A DNA stretch of 64,000 bases from Methylococcaceae bacterium (GTDB lineage: Bacteria; Pseudomonadota; Gammaproteobacteria; Methylococcales; Methylomonadaceae). Positions within the stretch are counted from its first letter, which is position 1. Each line of letters starts with the position of its first letter. The stretch covers positions 35,789 to 99,788 of the forward strand of contig SPJS01000199.1 in assembly GCA_006844705.1 (NCBI GenBank), in the 5' to 3' direction. This document shows, piece by piece, positions 26,853 to 36,064 of the stretch. The translations under genes and the position numbers were made by a program. The notes under the pieces are model-generated. The model searched no databases. It worked only from the letters and a program-made list of their open reading frames with translations, and was not told the DNA's origin.

Positions 26853-27629
26853 TTATTTCCAGGTATTAACCTTATAAGGCGCTGCAAATCTGGGCAAAAT
26901 CCACATTTGATACAGTGATACAATCCAAACAACGGCAGAACATAGACTATATCCAACCCCGGAAATGATAGTGAGCCATGCAAAACCGGCATCTATTTTA
27001 GTCAGCCACCATGAAAAAACATCAATGCTGATAAAAAAGAAGGGTGCGCTGACTATGAAAATTTTAAAGCTTTGCTTTAGACCGGTAGTCAAACTGAAAA
27101 TAATGCCATTAAAGAAAAAAATGAATGAAATGGCAAAAATATGGATATGTGAAACGCGTGCTAATGATGCCGCAGAGGCACCTTTATCGGATTTTGCGAC
27201 ACGTTTAACTTCTTCAAACTGAGTGAAGTCCGGCAAACCCGGAATAGTGCTGTGACATGAAATACAATTTTGATAAAAAACATCCTTGATCTGTTCATTC
27301 CACTGTTCTTCCGGAGCGCCATTTCTGACCCATTTAATAATTTTCATTTGGTCTGCAGCAGATGCCTTGTCCTTCATTGAGCCATTGAGTTTAATTTCAA
27401 TTTTGCTATGCGCCGGGTCACCATGATAACTATAAACGATGTCATCCACAGACAAGCCTACCTTGCCATCGGCCATCCCATGAGTCATTAATATTTGCAC
27501 GGTGGCGAGTACCGCGCCTAAGCCAATGACCAGTAAATAACTGGTAAGCAAGCTTTTTACTGTCAGATTAAGAGAAGGCAAGTTGAGCCATGTTGCGTCG
27601 GTAACCGAGTTGTTTTCTTCTTTTTTCAT
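26853..27629 (-). CDS. Membrane-bound c-type heme protein
   Basis: The 258-residue protein has an N-terminal helix (about residues 26-48), a periplasmic region with one heme site CISCH near residue 122, and three to four C-terminal helices (about 160-245). Its layout is like cytochrome c-containing membrane proteins near PuuD-like groups, but I do not assign a specific enzyme. It likely passes electrons at the inner membrane. It has no operon partner on its side: the next minus-strand gene starts more than 230 bases away. Confidence 0.62.
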   Translation of the reverse strand: MKKEENNSVTDATWLNLPSLNLTVKSLLTSYLLVIGLGAVLATVQILMTHGMADGKVGLSVDDIVYSYHGDPAHSKIEIKLNGSMKDKASAADQMKIIKWVRNGAPEEQWNEQIKDVFYQNCISCHSTIPGLPDFTQFEEVKRVAKSDKGASAASLARVSHIHIFAISFIFFFNGIIFSLTTGLKQSFKIFIVSAPFFFISIDVFSWWLTKIDAGFAWLTIISGVGYSLCSAVVWIVSLYQMWILPRFAAPYKVNTWK

Positions 27630-27685
27630 TGTTTAGCAATAGCCCAGGAGTGAATGAAGCGATGAATTGAAATTATACCCATCGT

Positions 27686-27696
27686 CCGACAGCCTG
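27686..27696. repeat. Solo end of a GGCTGTCGG-type element
   Basis: CCGACAGCCTG followed by TTAG (27697-27700) matches the right end of the 47779 element family, in the YTAR target type. No opposite end is visible in the adjacent gap, so only this end is supported. The other bases of the 232-base gap carry the hairpin below and AT-rich sequence. Confidence 0.4.
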
Positions 27697-27782
27697 TTAG
27701 AGTTTAATAAAATAGAAAAATGCACAGTCACCATAAATATTAAGAACAAAAAGTATGACAATTAGGAGCTTTGAAACGAGTG

Positions 27783-27811
27783 CGGCAGGTTGAGAGTCTC
27801 CCAGCCTGCCG
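27783..27811 (-). terminator. Strong hairpin after the PKD-protein gene
   Basis: CGGCAGG...CCTGCCG forms a stem of about 12 pairs with one mismatch and a small loop. It lies about 50 bases past the stop of the minus-strand gene ending at 27862. No T-run follows, so termination is possible but not shown. Confidence 0.35.
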
Positions 27812-27861
27812 TCTTGAAGGAATTTAGATGATTAATGATCCAATTGTTTTATTTGGCAGTA

Positions 27862-30447
27862 TTACCAACCCGCAAAACGAAATATCTCAAAAAACGGTTG
27901 TTTGAAAAAATATCGAAAAAATGAGAATCGTTTATTTTTGATGCGGATAGTTTTTTCAACTATTTTGCTGTTAGCCGTTCCGTCATTGACTTGCAGTTCC
28001 ACGACCAGGTCGCTTGTCGATAATGGTAAAACCTTTGCTTTAGAGCGAGATCGTGGATGTAAAATGATGGCCTTACCTGACTTGATTTTCCATTGGTATT
28101 GCAAAGCATCGCCATCTGCATCAAATGAATGTTTGGCGTTCAATTTGATTAACTGCCCAACCCTTCCTCGTTTACGGCTTTTTATTTTAGCTACAGGCGC
28201 CTGATTCAGTTCTGCTTCTGTCAGCCGATAACTTAACCGTATATCGGCTATAGCCAGGTCAGGATCTACAGGGGTGAGCAACAAGCGGTTGATAATTTCA
28301 ATACCTTGCGTAGAGATGAATTTTGCACCGGAACCAAAAGGCGGCAACTGAAAATTATCAACAAACAACAATTGATGGTATCTTGGGCCATCTACAGCTG
28401 ACCTGCAATCTTCATCTTGAGCAAATGAAAAGTCACTAATTAAATCACCTTGTTCTAGCGGATTGAGTTTCGACTTTCCAATCAGTTCTCCCATATCCGT
28501 CACCACTTCACCTTCACATATATACTCTGCCAGGCGAATAGGGAAAGGATCTAAAGCTGACTCCAGAGCAAAGCCTTCTGATTGGCGACTTTGCGTCAGG
28601 TCATTGGCAGGTGATAAATTTTCAAGCACATGAGACGGTGTGGCAAGCATATCCAGTTTGAAATCCAAATCGCCAATCTTCACATCAGCCATCTGTGGAT
28701 TCAGAATAGGACGCGAAAAAGCAGAGCTGATAGAAGCAAGGTTTTGGCTACTAAGTTCATTTAAAGAACCTTTAAATTCAACCCCTGAAACCAAACGAAC
28801 CAGTTCCTCATAGGCTTGTGAAAAATCGTAGACAGCGTCAATTAATACGGATTGTTTCGTTTGCAAAGGGACTGCTTCGAAATGACCTGCTTTTAGAGCA
28901 AAAGCCTGAGATTCAGCGTCCTCACGCTTGATTATTTCGCCATGGGTGACCAAGTGGGCAGCCTTTCCAGCAGACAAAGCATCATCCAGCAATACATAGA
29001 CCGCTCTTTTTAAACGATCCAACTGGAATGAAATCGGCTCACTCGGCAACAATGCGCCTGATTTTTTTACCCGGGAAGAGAGTGCTTCATTAGGCAAAAA
29101 AGGCGCGTTTGATAATGCTGTAATGTGTGGCAACAATGTGGCGGCAGTCAGTATTTTTGTTCCGGTTAACAAATTTTGCTGAGTATCGACATTATTCAAT
29201 GCCTCACGAATACCACGGGTATTATCGGCTTCCGCCATATTGCGCAGATCTTCAACCAGTTGATAGGTGGTGAACAGATGGCCGTCTTTAAAGCTTCGTG
29301 AGCCGCTGCTAGGACCTGCAATGGTGTTAAATGGCGCGCTTAGCGGTGATAATCCTGACTGTTGCAAGGCCGTTTTGGTCAGAATTAAATTGTGCGACAT
29401 CAAGCGTCTGTCTTGCAATGAAAAGCCTTTGCTCTCAAGTTCATCAACCACAACAGCAACGACCTCGTCACTATTTTTATCGCCATTATAATAAGCCTGC
29501 GTATTAACTCTATCAATGGTTTCTTCCACGCTAAACTCATGACCATTCAATGTAAAACGGTCAATATCACCCAGTAAATCCTCTGCCAGAACCAGCAAAC
29601 CATCTTCAATTCTGATCACCCCGGCCTTACCATCGGCACCGTGGATGCTAAATGGAACCATTGAGGTTAAAGGTGTGCGATGAATGGTTCCATCGCTTAA
29701 TTCCACTTCCAGCTGCGCCGACAAATCCTGCAATGCATCAACCGCAATCCCGCCGACCGATACTGATTTAAAAACTTCAGGATGGATCTGCAGGGTATAG
29801 ACAGGCGAATTATTGAATGTGGTGTTGAAGCCATCTTTGGCGCGGTGAAATAATGAGACCGTACTGCCATCAAAAACCGGCCCATTTTCATTTTCACCTG
29901 ACTGGAAAACGGTCGGTCCAAGTAATGGCCCTGGACTTGCAATAGCAGGATTATGGATGGGAATACCTTTATCGATTACATCCGCTTCACGGGCATGAGC
30001 GACCATGTAAGCCAAATCTTCGCGGGTGATGATGTCATGATCCTGATAGCCTTTTTTGGAAAGAAACCCCTCAAAAGACAATATGACATCAGGGTCAGTA
30101 TTAATGAGATAGTGTGTAATAAGGTGCTTAGCTTCTGCGAAGCTGACGTCACCCGTACCTAAATCATTCAATGTCCCCAACAATTGTCTGGCAAATGTTT
30201 TGTTGGCTGGATATTGGGGGGAAAAGTACTTTTGGTCGGTAAATATACCCAGTAATTCCAAACGCACAACTGATTTTTTTGCGTAATCAGAAATCTGAGA
30301 AAAATCTTCAAACGAAGATGAGAGTGTCGATAGACCGGGAACATCATCAGGATTGGGTGCATCAGCATAAGCTAACGAATAACTGCTTAGTGATAGGTTA
30401 AGTGCCACTGCAGTGACCAATGCAGGCCTCATCAATTGCTTTAACAT
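27862..30447 (-). CDS. Large exported protein with a C-terminal PKD-like domain
   Basis: The 861-residue protein starts at the ATG at 30447, which has AGAGG 7 bases upstream; an earlier in-frame start at 30501 is less likely. Residues 1-29 are a signal peptide ending in AYA. The middle has no family I recognise; the N-terminal part has repeated acidic helical segments and LGIFTDQKYF, reminiscent of S-layer-homology-type repeats. Near the C-terminus LNAKHSFDADGDALQYQWKI is a typical PKD/REJ strand pattern, then RIKNKRFSFFRYF. It is probably secreted or attached to the surface. It is divergent from the P460 gene at 30637. Confidence 0.6.
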   Translation of the reverse strand: MLKQLMRPALVTAVALNLSLSSYSLAYADAPNPDDVPGLSTLSSSFEDFSQISDYAKKSVVRLELLGIFTDQKYFSPQYPANKTFARQLLGTLNDLGTGDVSFAEAKHLITHYLINTDPDVILSFEGFLSKKGYQDHDIITREDLAYMVAHAREADVIDKGIPIHNPAIASPGPLLGPTVFQSGENENGPVFDGSTVSLFHRAKDGFNTTFNNSPVYTLQIHPEVFKSVSVGGIAVDALQDLSAQLEVELSDGTIHRTPLTSMVPFSIHGADGKAGVIRIEDGLLVLAEDLLGDIDRFTLNGHEFSVEETIDRVNTQAYYNGDKNSDEVVAVVVDELESKGFSLQDRRLMSHNLILTKTALQQSGLSPLSAPFNTIAGPSSGSRSFKDGHLFTTYQLVEDLRNMAEADNTRGIREALNNVDTQQNLLTGTKILTAATLLPHITALSNAPFLPNEALSSRVKKSGALLPSEPISFQLDRLKRAVYVLLDDALSAGKAAHLVTHGEIIKREDAESQAFALKAGHFEAVPLQTKQSVLIDAVYDFSQAYEELVRLVSGVEFKGSLNELSSQNLASISSAFSRPILNPQMADVKIGDLDFKLDMLATPSHVLENLSPANDLTQSRQSEGFALESALDPFPIRLAEYICEGEVVTDMGELIGKSKLNPLEQGDLISDFSFAQDEDCRSAVDGPRYHQLLFVDNFQLPPFGSGAKFISTQGIEIINRLLLTPVDPDLAIADIRLSYRLTEAELNQAPVAKIKSRKRGRVGQLIKLNAKHSFDADGDALQYQWKIKSGKAIILHPRSRSKAKVLPLSTSDLVVELQVNDGTANSKIVEKTIRIKNKRFSFFRYFFKQPFFEIFRFAGW

Positions 30448-30636
30448 GGTAAACCTCTGTAATAAATGTGAAGTGATAATCATTGTTGATTGACGACTCA
30501 TGAATTAGTCATCAATCAAGCTAACACGCTCACCACCCAGTTATTCCATTAAAAAAAAGATATTCAGGGAATTTTTTTAATATTCGGGTGTTAACGTAGA
30601 CAAGCGTATTTATTGATTACTGAGGAGAAGAAAGTT

Positions 30637-31161
30637 ATGAAAAAAACCTATTTATTGTGTCTTTGTAGCGTTGCTGTTATATGGAGTGAAATTAGCCTGT
30701 CTGAGCCTGTTACAAACATTGCGCCTGCTCCGAACGGAATCGAGTTTCCTGTAGGTTATAAAAAATGGCAGGTTATTAGCCTGTCTCACCGTACCGATAA
30801 AGACTCTGTGCGTGTTATTTTAGGCAACCCTATTGCGATTGAAGCCGCTCGTAGCGGAAAAACAAATCCCTGGCCGGATGGTGCCATACTTGCTAAAACA
30901 GCCTGGAATCAACGCATTGATGAAAACTGGCCAGCCGCAGTCGTGCCTGGTGAATTTTGGCAGGTTGAATTCATGATAAAAGACAGCAAAAAATACGCTG
31001 CAACCAAAGACTGGGGATTTGCTCGCTGGCGGGGGAAAGAGCTTAAACCATGGGGCGAAGATGCAAGCTTTGAGCAGGGGTGCGTCGCTTGCCATACACC
31101 GGTTGCCAATAGGGACTATGTTTTTACCTCGCCCGTTTTTTTTGATACCGAAAAAAAATAA
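30637..31161 (+). CDS. Second exported cytochrome P460-family heme protein
   Basis: The 174-residue protein has a signal peptide (about residues 1-22). It has the P460 core FPVGYKKWQVISLSHRTD and a heme site CVACH near residue 155, just before the C-terminus. The ATG at 30637 follows GAGGAG with good spacing; an earlier start would be out of pattern. It leads an operon with an ECF sigma factor and anti-sigma factor, so its expression probably belongs to a stress response sensed in the periplasm. It is a paralogue of the gene at 15015 but shares only the core pattern. Confidence 0.78.
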   Translation: MKKTYLLCLCSVAVIWSEISLSEPVTNIAPAPNGIEFPVGYKKWQVISLSHRTDKDSVRVILGNPIAIEAARSGKTNPWPDGAILAKTAWNQRIDENWPAAVVPGEFWQVEFMIKDSKKYAATKDWGFARWRGKELKPWGEDASFEQGCVACHTPVANRDYVFTSPVFFDTEKK

Positions 31162-31171
31162 CCGATGCCAG

Positions 31172-31681
31172 ATGACTGCAATAGATCAACGCATCGTAGC
31201 GTACATTCCAAGGTTGCGTCGCTACGCCCAGGCTTTGTTGAAAGGCCACAGTTCAATGGCAGAGGATCTGGTGCAGGATTCGCTTGAACGCGCTCTGGCG
31301 CGTTCCCATCAATTTCGTGAAGGAACTGACCTGCGCGCCTGGCTTTTTACGATTATGCATAATGTTTACGCCAATCAGATTCGTCGAATCAGTAATGGCC
31401 CAGATTTTGTGGAATTACCCGAAACAATTGATGAAATGACAAATGACGCATCAACGGCCAGATTGGAACTGAGAGATTTACAACAGGCGATTGCAAAACT
31501 CCCGCTTGAACAGCGTAAAATTTTGTTATTGGTTACATTGGAAGGCTTGCCCTATCAGCAAGTGGCCGATATGCTTGGCATGCCAGTTGGAACTGTCATG
31601 TCAAAACTATCCCGAACCCGCCAACATTTGCGCAAGTTGACCCACAGAGATGATGCCCCGCATCTGCGGAGGATAAAATGA
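31172..31681 (+). CDS. ECF (group 4) RNA polymerase sigma factor
   Basis: The 169-residue sigma factor has region 2 (LVQDSLERALARSHQF with the -10 binding LRAWLFTIMHNVYAN) and region 4 (LPLEQRKILLLVTLEGLPYQQ, then VADMLGMPVGTVMSKLSRTR, a helix-turn-helix). The open frame extends back into the P460 gene, but MTAIDQR at 31172 is the family start. It overlaps the anti-sigma gene in ATGA (31678-31681). It should control the P460-led operon and perhaps itself; a clear ECF promoter could not be confirmed. Confidence 0.88.
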   Translation: MTAIDQRIVAYIPRLRRYAQALLKGHSSMAEDLVQDSLERALARSHQFREGTDLRAWLFTIMHNVYANQIRRISNGPDFVELPETIDEMTNDASTARLELRDLQQAIAKLPLEQRKILLLVTLEGLPYQQVADMLGMPVGTVMSKLSRTRQHLRKLTHRDDAPHLRRIK

Positions 31682-32460
31682 ACAACCGTACTGAAATTTC
31701 TGATTCAGAGATACAAGCCTATGTCGATAACCAGCTTGACCCTGATCGACGCCGTGAAATTGAAGCCTATATTCAAACCCATCCTGAAACGGCTGTTTTG
31801 ATTGAAGATTACCAGTTTCTCAACAGATCAATTCAGGCACTTTATGACCCGGTTCTGGACGAGGAACCGCCGAAACAATACGCGCGTACACAATCTGATA
31901 GAAAGCCCAAGCAACGCAAATTACTAAAAGTTGCCGCCTCATTGGCTTGGCTTACGATAGGTGGCATTGTCGGCTGGGGTATCCACCCGGCTGGGCTGAT
32001 GCTGGCAAAACCTACTGATGAGCATGAAACGCATTTAGTACTCCCTGCGTCCTTTGCACACGTTGTGTATTCAACCGAAACCCGTCATCCCGTGGAAGTT
32101 ACAGCTAAAGAAGAACAACACTTGGTCGGCTGGCTGTCAAAACGATTACATACTGATATTAAAGCGGCCGATTTATCAAAAAATAATTTTGATTTGATTG
32201 GAGGACGTTTATTACCATCAACCAATCGAATGGCAGCACAATTCATGTACCAGAAGCATGATGGCCGTCGTATTACGCTCTATATCAGGCGAGGGGTATG
32301 GGATAGCAGTGAAACAACGTTTCATTATTCAAATCAGAATAATACGAGTGTGTTCTACTGGATTGATGGTGAAATGGGCTACGCATTAGTCGGTCAATTA
32401 GGCAAAAAAGAATTGCTACAGATTTCACAGGAGATTTATCAGCAAAATATGCTCAACTAA
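31678..32460 (+). CDS. Membrane anti-sigma factor
   Basis: The 260-residue protein begins with a cytoplasmic anti-sigma domain (SEIQAYVDNQLDPDRRREIEAYI, residues 10-32). It continues with a linker, one membrane helix near residues 86-106 (LAWLTIGGIVGWGIHP), and a periplasmic domain of about 150 residues. The layout is that of RsiW/ChrR-related zinc-lacking anti-sigma factors of the FecR-like or DUF4384-type; no HxxxCxxC zinc motif is visible. It should hold the preceding sigma factor at the membrane until an envelope signal releases it. Confidence 0.85.
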   Translation: MNNRTEISDSEIQAYVDNQLDPDRRREIEAYIQTHPETAVLIEDYQFLNRSIQALYDPVLDEEPPKQYARTQSDRKPKQRKLLKVAASLAWLTIGGIVGWGIHPAGLMLAKPTDEHETHLVLPASFAHVVYSTETRHPVEVTAKEEQHLVGWLSKRLHTDIKAADLSKNNFDLIGGRLLPSTNRMAAQFMYQKHDGRRITLYIRRGVWDSSETTFHYSNQNNTSVFYWIDGEMGYALVGQLGKKELLQISQEIYQQNMLN

Positions 32461-32499
32461 ATTAATTTGAATCTGTGGTTTTAATACAGGCTCGGGTGG

Positions 32500-32607
32500 A
32501 AACTGGAGTTTGATGCACGCCTGTTTTTTGAGGTTGACCGCAGCCAGCCGTTTGCCTTTTTAAACCGTGATGATTTTATGCAGCTGCGATTATCTTACTT
32601 TTTCTAA
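32500..32607 (+). pseudogene. Left-over 3' end of a second barrel gene
   Basis: The 108 bases match the last 36 codons of the barrel gene ending at 26687 with one mismatch in the first 88 bases. The final six codons differ at several third positions without changing the residues (RLSYFF then stop, TAA instead of TGA). No start or other domain is present before it, so it is the remnant of a second copy. It lies directly after the anti-sigma gene. Confidence 0.8.
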
Positions 32608-32623
32608 TTATCGTGAGTGAGTT

Positions 32624-33520
32624 TTAAGGGGTCGCGTTGTAGTCTGGTAATTGAGGGAACAAGTTGCGCATCTGTTTGTAGATTTTTTGCGTTATTTGGT
32701 TGAATCCCGACGGCGACGGGTGAATTTCGTCTGCCCAATCGGCTTCTTTGCCCGGGGTTAATGTGCCTTGTGTGTCAACAACATAAAAATCATCATAGTC
32801 CTGTTCGAGGGTTAACAGCGTGTTTTTGAAGGCTTCCAGCAGGATCTTAATAATGTCGAAATGAAGATGTTGCGGAATCTGCTTTTCTACCAGCGTCGGA
32901 TAAATCCACGGATCTACAATCTCCACCCCCCACAAAAATTCAGCGCCCTGATCACGTGGCTGAATAAAATCGTAGGTATGGCAAAGGATTTTCATGTTGG
33001 GTGCATGCAGATTCCGCAAATCTAGCAGTTTGCGATAATTGCTGGCGATGTGCTCCATTTTGTTATCGACATGTGTTTTATTTATACATTGGCGGGCATC
33101 TAAACCATCGACATAGTCATGAATTAAAGGGGATAAGTCGTCTGGGCCGACCACATCATTGCCACCCGCAGAAAACAGGCATAAATCAATCAAATACCCA
33201 CGCTTTTCAAGTAAACGGGTTAATTTATCTAACTGTTTACCAGATAACATCTGTTCACTGGTATCGCCATTACTTGCAAGGCTTAAGGTGTTGACGATTT
33301 TTTTGCCGATTAATTGGCGGAAAATATGGTCGACGATATTGGAGTGAGGGCCAAAAATTAACCATTCACTGGGGTAGGCAAACCAGGATTCCCCTTCAAT
33401 GATAATATTGATCCGTTCAAATTTTTTGGCAACCCATTCAAATGCATCAACCGAATTGGTGACGCCCAACAATTTTGCATTTAAACGTTTTCGTTGTCTG
33501 GGAGAAGTTCTGGGCGGCAT
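32624..33520 (-). CDS. SGNH/GDSL-like hydrolase
   Basis: The 298-residue protein has the SGNH-type blocks EGESW near residues 43-47 (Ser nucleophile, GES for GDS), SAGGNDVVGPDD near 117-128 (block with Gly-Asn), and ADEIHPSPSGF near 266-276 (catalytic Asp and His). No signal peptide is visible, so it would act in the cytoplasm on an ester, unlike most exported GDSL lipases. It has a good ribosome site (GGAG, 8 bases). It is divergent from rpmH. The substrate is unknown. Confidence 0.75.
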   Translation of the reverse strand: MPPRTSPRQRKRLNAKLLGVTNSVDAFEWVAKKFERINIIIEGESWFAYPSEWLIFGPHSNIVDHIFRQLIGKKIVNTLSLASNGDTSEQMLSGKQLDKLTRLLEKRGYLIDLCLFSAGGNDVVGPDDLSPLIHDYVDGLDARQCINKTHVDNKMEHIASNYRKLLDLRNLHAPNMKILCHTYDFIQPRDQGAEFLWGVEIVDPWIYPTLVEKQIPQHLHFDIIKILLEAFKNTLLTLEQDYDDFYVVDTQGTLTPGKEADWADEIHPSPSGFNQITQKIYKQMRNLFPQLPDYNATP

Positions 33521-33604
33521 GGGATGGTCTCCAATAAATAAGGCATAAAGTTATCATCGCAAAGACAGTGCATGAGCCCAAGGTAAAATTACCAGTTTAA
33601 ATGA

Positions 33605-33634
33605 TTGACATTATTGATGTTTATAAAGTATTAT
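33605..33634 (+). promoter_or_regulatory. Promoter of the rpmH-rnpA operon
   Basis: TTGACA (33605-33610) and TATTAT (33629-33634) are separated by 18 bases, 52 bases before the rpmH start. No TTATCCACA-type DnaA boxes were seen in this gap, so it does not look like an origin. Confidence 0.5.
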
Positions 33635-33685
33635 TCCGCGTCTTTTTGATTCATTTTTGTAAATTAATAAACAGGCCGCAAGCAA

Positions 33686-33820
33686 ATGAAAAGAACGTAT
33701 CAACCCAGCAATATCAAGCGCGTAAGAACACACGGTTTTCGTGCAAGAATGGCAACAAAAAATGGCCGTCGTGTAATCAATGCACGTAGAGCTAAAGGTC
33801 GTAAGTCTTTAACCGTCTAA
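33686..33820 (+). CDS. rpmH: 50S ribosomal protein L34
   Basis: The 44-residue basic protein is a complete L34, starting [17 protein letters not shown] and ending [10 protein letters not shown]. It is a structural protein of the large ribosomal subunit. It stands immediately before rnpA, whose TTG follows the stop directly. It is too short for most ORF cut-offs, but its sequence is diagnostic. The dnaA gene often found on its other side is absent here; a SGNH hydrolase gene faces the opposite way. Confidence 0.97.
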   Translation: MKRTYQPSNIKRVRTHGFRARMATKNGRRVINARRAKGRKSLTV

Positions 33821-34210
33821 TTGGACAGAGAAGATTTCAGTTTTCCTGTTGAACTGCGGTTACGTTTACCGGCCCAGTTCAAGCAAGTTTTTGCCGACCC
33901 GGTAAAGTCTACAGACAGATATTTTACCCTGCTGGCGATCAATAATGATTTGGATCACCCACGACTGGGGCTGGCAATTGCCAAAAAAAATATCAAGAAG
34001 GCTGTGACTCGAAATCTGTTGAAGCGAACAATAAGAGAACAATTCAGATTACAACAACAATTATTAACCCATATCGATATTGTAGTATTGGCGCGAAGAG
34101 ACGCGGGATCGGCATCCCCTGAAGAACTAAGAAAATCCTTGGAAAAACATTGGCTCAGGATTAGCAGGCGTAGTCAGGAAGTCATTGAAACGAACTACCA
34201 GCACGCTTGA
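33821..34210 (+). CDS. rnpA: Ribonuclease P protein component
   Basis: The 129-residue basic protein is the protein subunit of RNase P, which matures tRNA 5' ends together with the RNA subunit. It has LGLAIAKKNIKKAVTRNLLKR and REQFR, the RNR-like signature. The start is a TTG directly after the rpmH stop, a normal arrangement for this gene. In many gammaproteobacteria a small yidD gene lies between rnpA and yidC; none fits in the 126 bases here. Confidence 0.95.
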   Translation: MDREDFSFPVELRLRLPAQFKQVFADPVKSTDRYFTLLAINNDLDHPRLGLAIAKKNIKKAVTRNLLKRTIREQFRLQQQLLTHIDIVVLARRDAGSASPEELRKSLEKHWLRISRRSQEVIETNYQHA

Positions 34211-34336
34211 CCATCTAAATTTTCTGTTATTCCGCTCGCTAGCCAAATTTGTCATTGGCTAATGAATCCATACTGGTAAAATACCTCCTTTTTGCGCTCT
34301 TTAGCTGCAATATCCTTAAAATATCCGGAAATAACA

Positions 34337-36064
34337 ATGGACAATCTCAGATTTTTACTCGTCATGGCATTCGTGATGGTTACCTATATGCTTTGGGAAG
34401 CCTGGCAGATAGATTATGGCCCCAAGCCACAGCAGATTGTTTCTGAAACACCAACCATTATTGAAAAGGACGATTCCCTGCCAAGTATTGGTGGAGAAAC
34501 GACAGCGACTGGCGATTCAAATGTAGACAGTTCATCAGCGTTACCTTTACAGGCTACTGCGATTGCGCCAAACAGACTGATTCGGGTGGAAACCGATGTG
34601 TTTGCAATGGAAATTGATACGCGTGGTGCGACAATTCAGAATCTGGATTTACTGAGCTATCCAAAAGAAAAGCCTAATGCTTATTATAACGAGATGCTGG
34701 CTTTCGTTGGATTGGAGCCAGATAGTATGGATGATTCCCCTATTCGTTTGCTGGACAGCAGTGACGAGAAGCTGTTTTTGGCGCAGAGTGGTTTGATTAC
34801 AGGCAAACAGTCAGCAGCGGCACCTGATCATCATGCGATTTTTCAGTCTGCGCAAGACAGTTATGCCATGCAGGCAGGTGAAGAGACTTTGGTAGTTCCG
34901 TTCACTTGGGTAAACGAGCAAGGTCATCAAGTGATCAAGCGTTTTGTGTTTACGCGTGGCAAGTACGACATTGTTTTAGAGCAGGAAATTAAAAATAATA
35001 GCGCAATGCCATGGACAGTAAGGCAGTATGCTCAATTGTTGAGAAAGCCCTTCAAAAAAGAAAATTCCAACAACTTTATCCGTACGTTTACCGGTGGCGT
35101 GGTTTATACCCAGGAAGACAAATATCAGAAAATAGAATTTGATGATATGGCTGATGAAAACCTGAGTGTGGCAACGCTGGGTGGATGGAGTGCAATGATT
35201 CAGCACTATTTTGCAACAGCCTGGATTCCTCCACATGAAGAAGAGAATCATTTTTACACCAAAGAGCTGAAAGGCTGGCGATATGTCATCGGCTCATATT
35301 CGCCTGCTGTTGATGTGGCCGCTGGAGATTCGGCAGTGCTGAGTTCCACCTTGTTTGCCGGACCAAAGATCCAGCCTGAAATGGAAGCGCTCGCTGAAGG
35401 CCTTGAGTTGACGGTTGATTACAGCTGGCTGACAGTGGTAGCCAAGCCGATCTATTGGTTATTAAACAAAGTATATAACAAAGTCGAAAACTGGGGGCTG
35501 GCGATTTTATCGGTGACCTTGTGCATCAAATTGTTATTTTTTCCGTTATCTCAAACCAGTTACAAATCAATGGCCAAGATGCGGAAATTAACACCGCAAC
35601 TGAAGGAATTACAGGAAAAATTCAAAGAAGACAAGCAACGCTTGAATTCTGAAATGATGGCAATGTACCGCCGCGAAAAAGTGAATCCGCTGGGCGGTTG
35701 TCTGCCTATGCTGGTGCAAATCCCGGTATTTATTTCCTTGTACTGGGTGTTGGTGGAAACAGTAGAATTAAGACAGGCCGAGTTTTATGGCTGGGTACTG
35801 GATTTATCTGCACAAGACCCATTTTATATTCTACCGGTGCTGATGGGAATCACCATGAAAATTCAGCAGGGGTTAAATCCGCCGCCGGTTGATCCGATGC
35901 AAGCGAAAATCATGAAAATGTTCCCAATTATTTTCACTGTTTTCTTTTTGTATTTCCCTGCCGGGCTGGTGTTGTATTGGATTTGGAATAACACCTTGTC
36001 TATCATCCAGCAATGGTACATCACGCGTCAGATTGAAGCGGAAGGTACCAAAAAAGGCCGGTGA
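34337..36064 (+). CDS. yidC: Membrane protein insertase YidC
   Basis: The 575-residue protein has the YidC layout: an N-terminal helix (about residues 5-22), a large periplasmic domain, and a conserved core of five helices near residues 375-565 with FPLSQTSYKSMAKMRKL and LVQIPVFISLYWVL. It inserts and folds inner-membrane proteins with or without SecYEG. The frame opens further upstream, but MDNLRFLLV at 34337 is the usual start. It overlaps the mnmE GTG by 4 bases. The length is normal for Gram-negative bacteria. Confidence 0.95.
   Translation: MDNLRFLLVMAFVMVTYMLWEAWQIDYGPKPQQIVSETPTIIEKDDSLPSIGGETTATGDSNVDSSSALPLQATAIAPNRLIRVETDVFAMEIDTRGATIQNLDLLSYPKEKPNAYYNEMLAFVGLEPDSMDDSPIRLLDSSDEKLFLAQSGLITGKQSAAAPDHHAIFQSAQDSYAMQAGEETLVVPFTWVNEQGHQVIKRFVFTRGKYDIVLEQEIKNNSAMPWTVRQYAQLLRKPFKKENSNNFIRTFTGGVVYTQEDKYQKIEFDDMADENLSVATLGGWSAMIQHYFATAWIPPHEEENHFYTKELKGWRYVIGSYSPAVDVAAGDSAVLSSTLFAGPKIQPEMEALAEGLELTVDYSWLTVVAKPIYWLLNKVYNKVENWGLAILSVTLCIKLLFFPLSQTSYKSMAKMRKLTPQLKELQEKFKEDKQRLNSEMMAMYRREKVNPLGGCLPMLVQIPVFISLYWVLVETVELRQAEFYGWVLDLSAQDPFYILPVLMGITMKIQQGLNPPPVDPMQAKIMKMFPIIFTVFFLYFPAGLVLYWIWNNTLSIIQQWYITRQIEAEGTKKGR

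Noticed and set aside
30560..30600. ECF promoter pair GGAATT and CGTAGA before the P460 gene
   Set aside because: The spacing of about 21 bases is too long for usual ECF promoters, and the -35 is partial.
33521..33685. Possible replication origin before rpmH
   Set aside because: No TTATCCACA-type boxes, no AT-rich 13-mers and no dnaA were seen.
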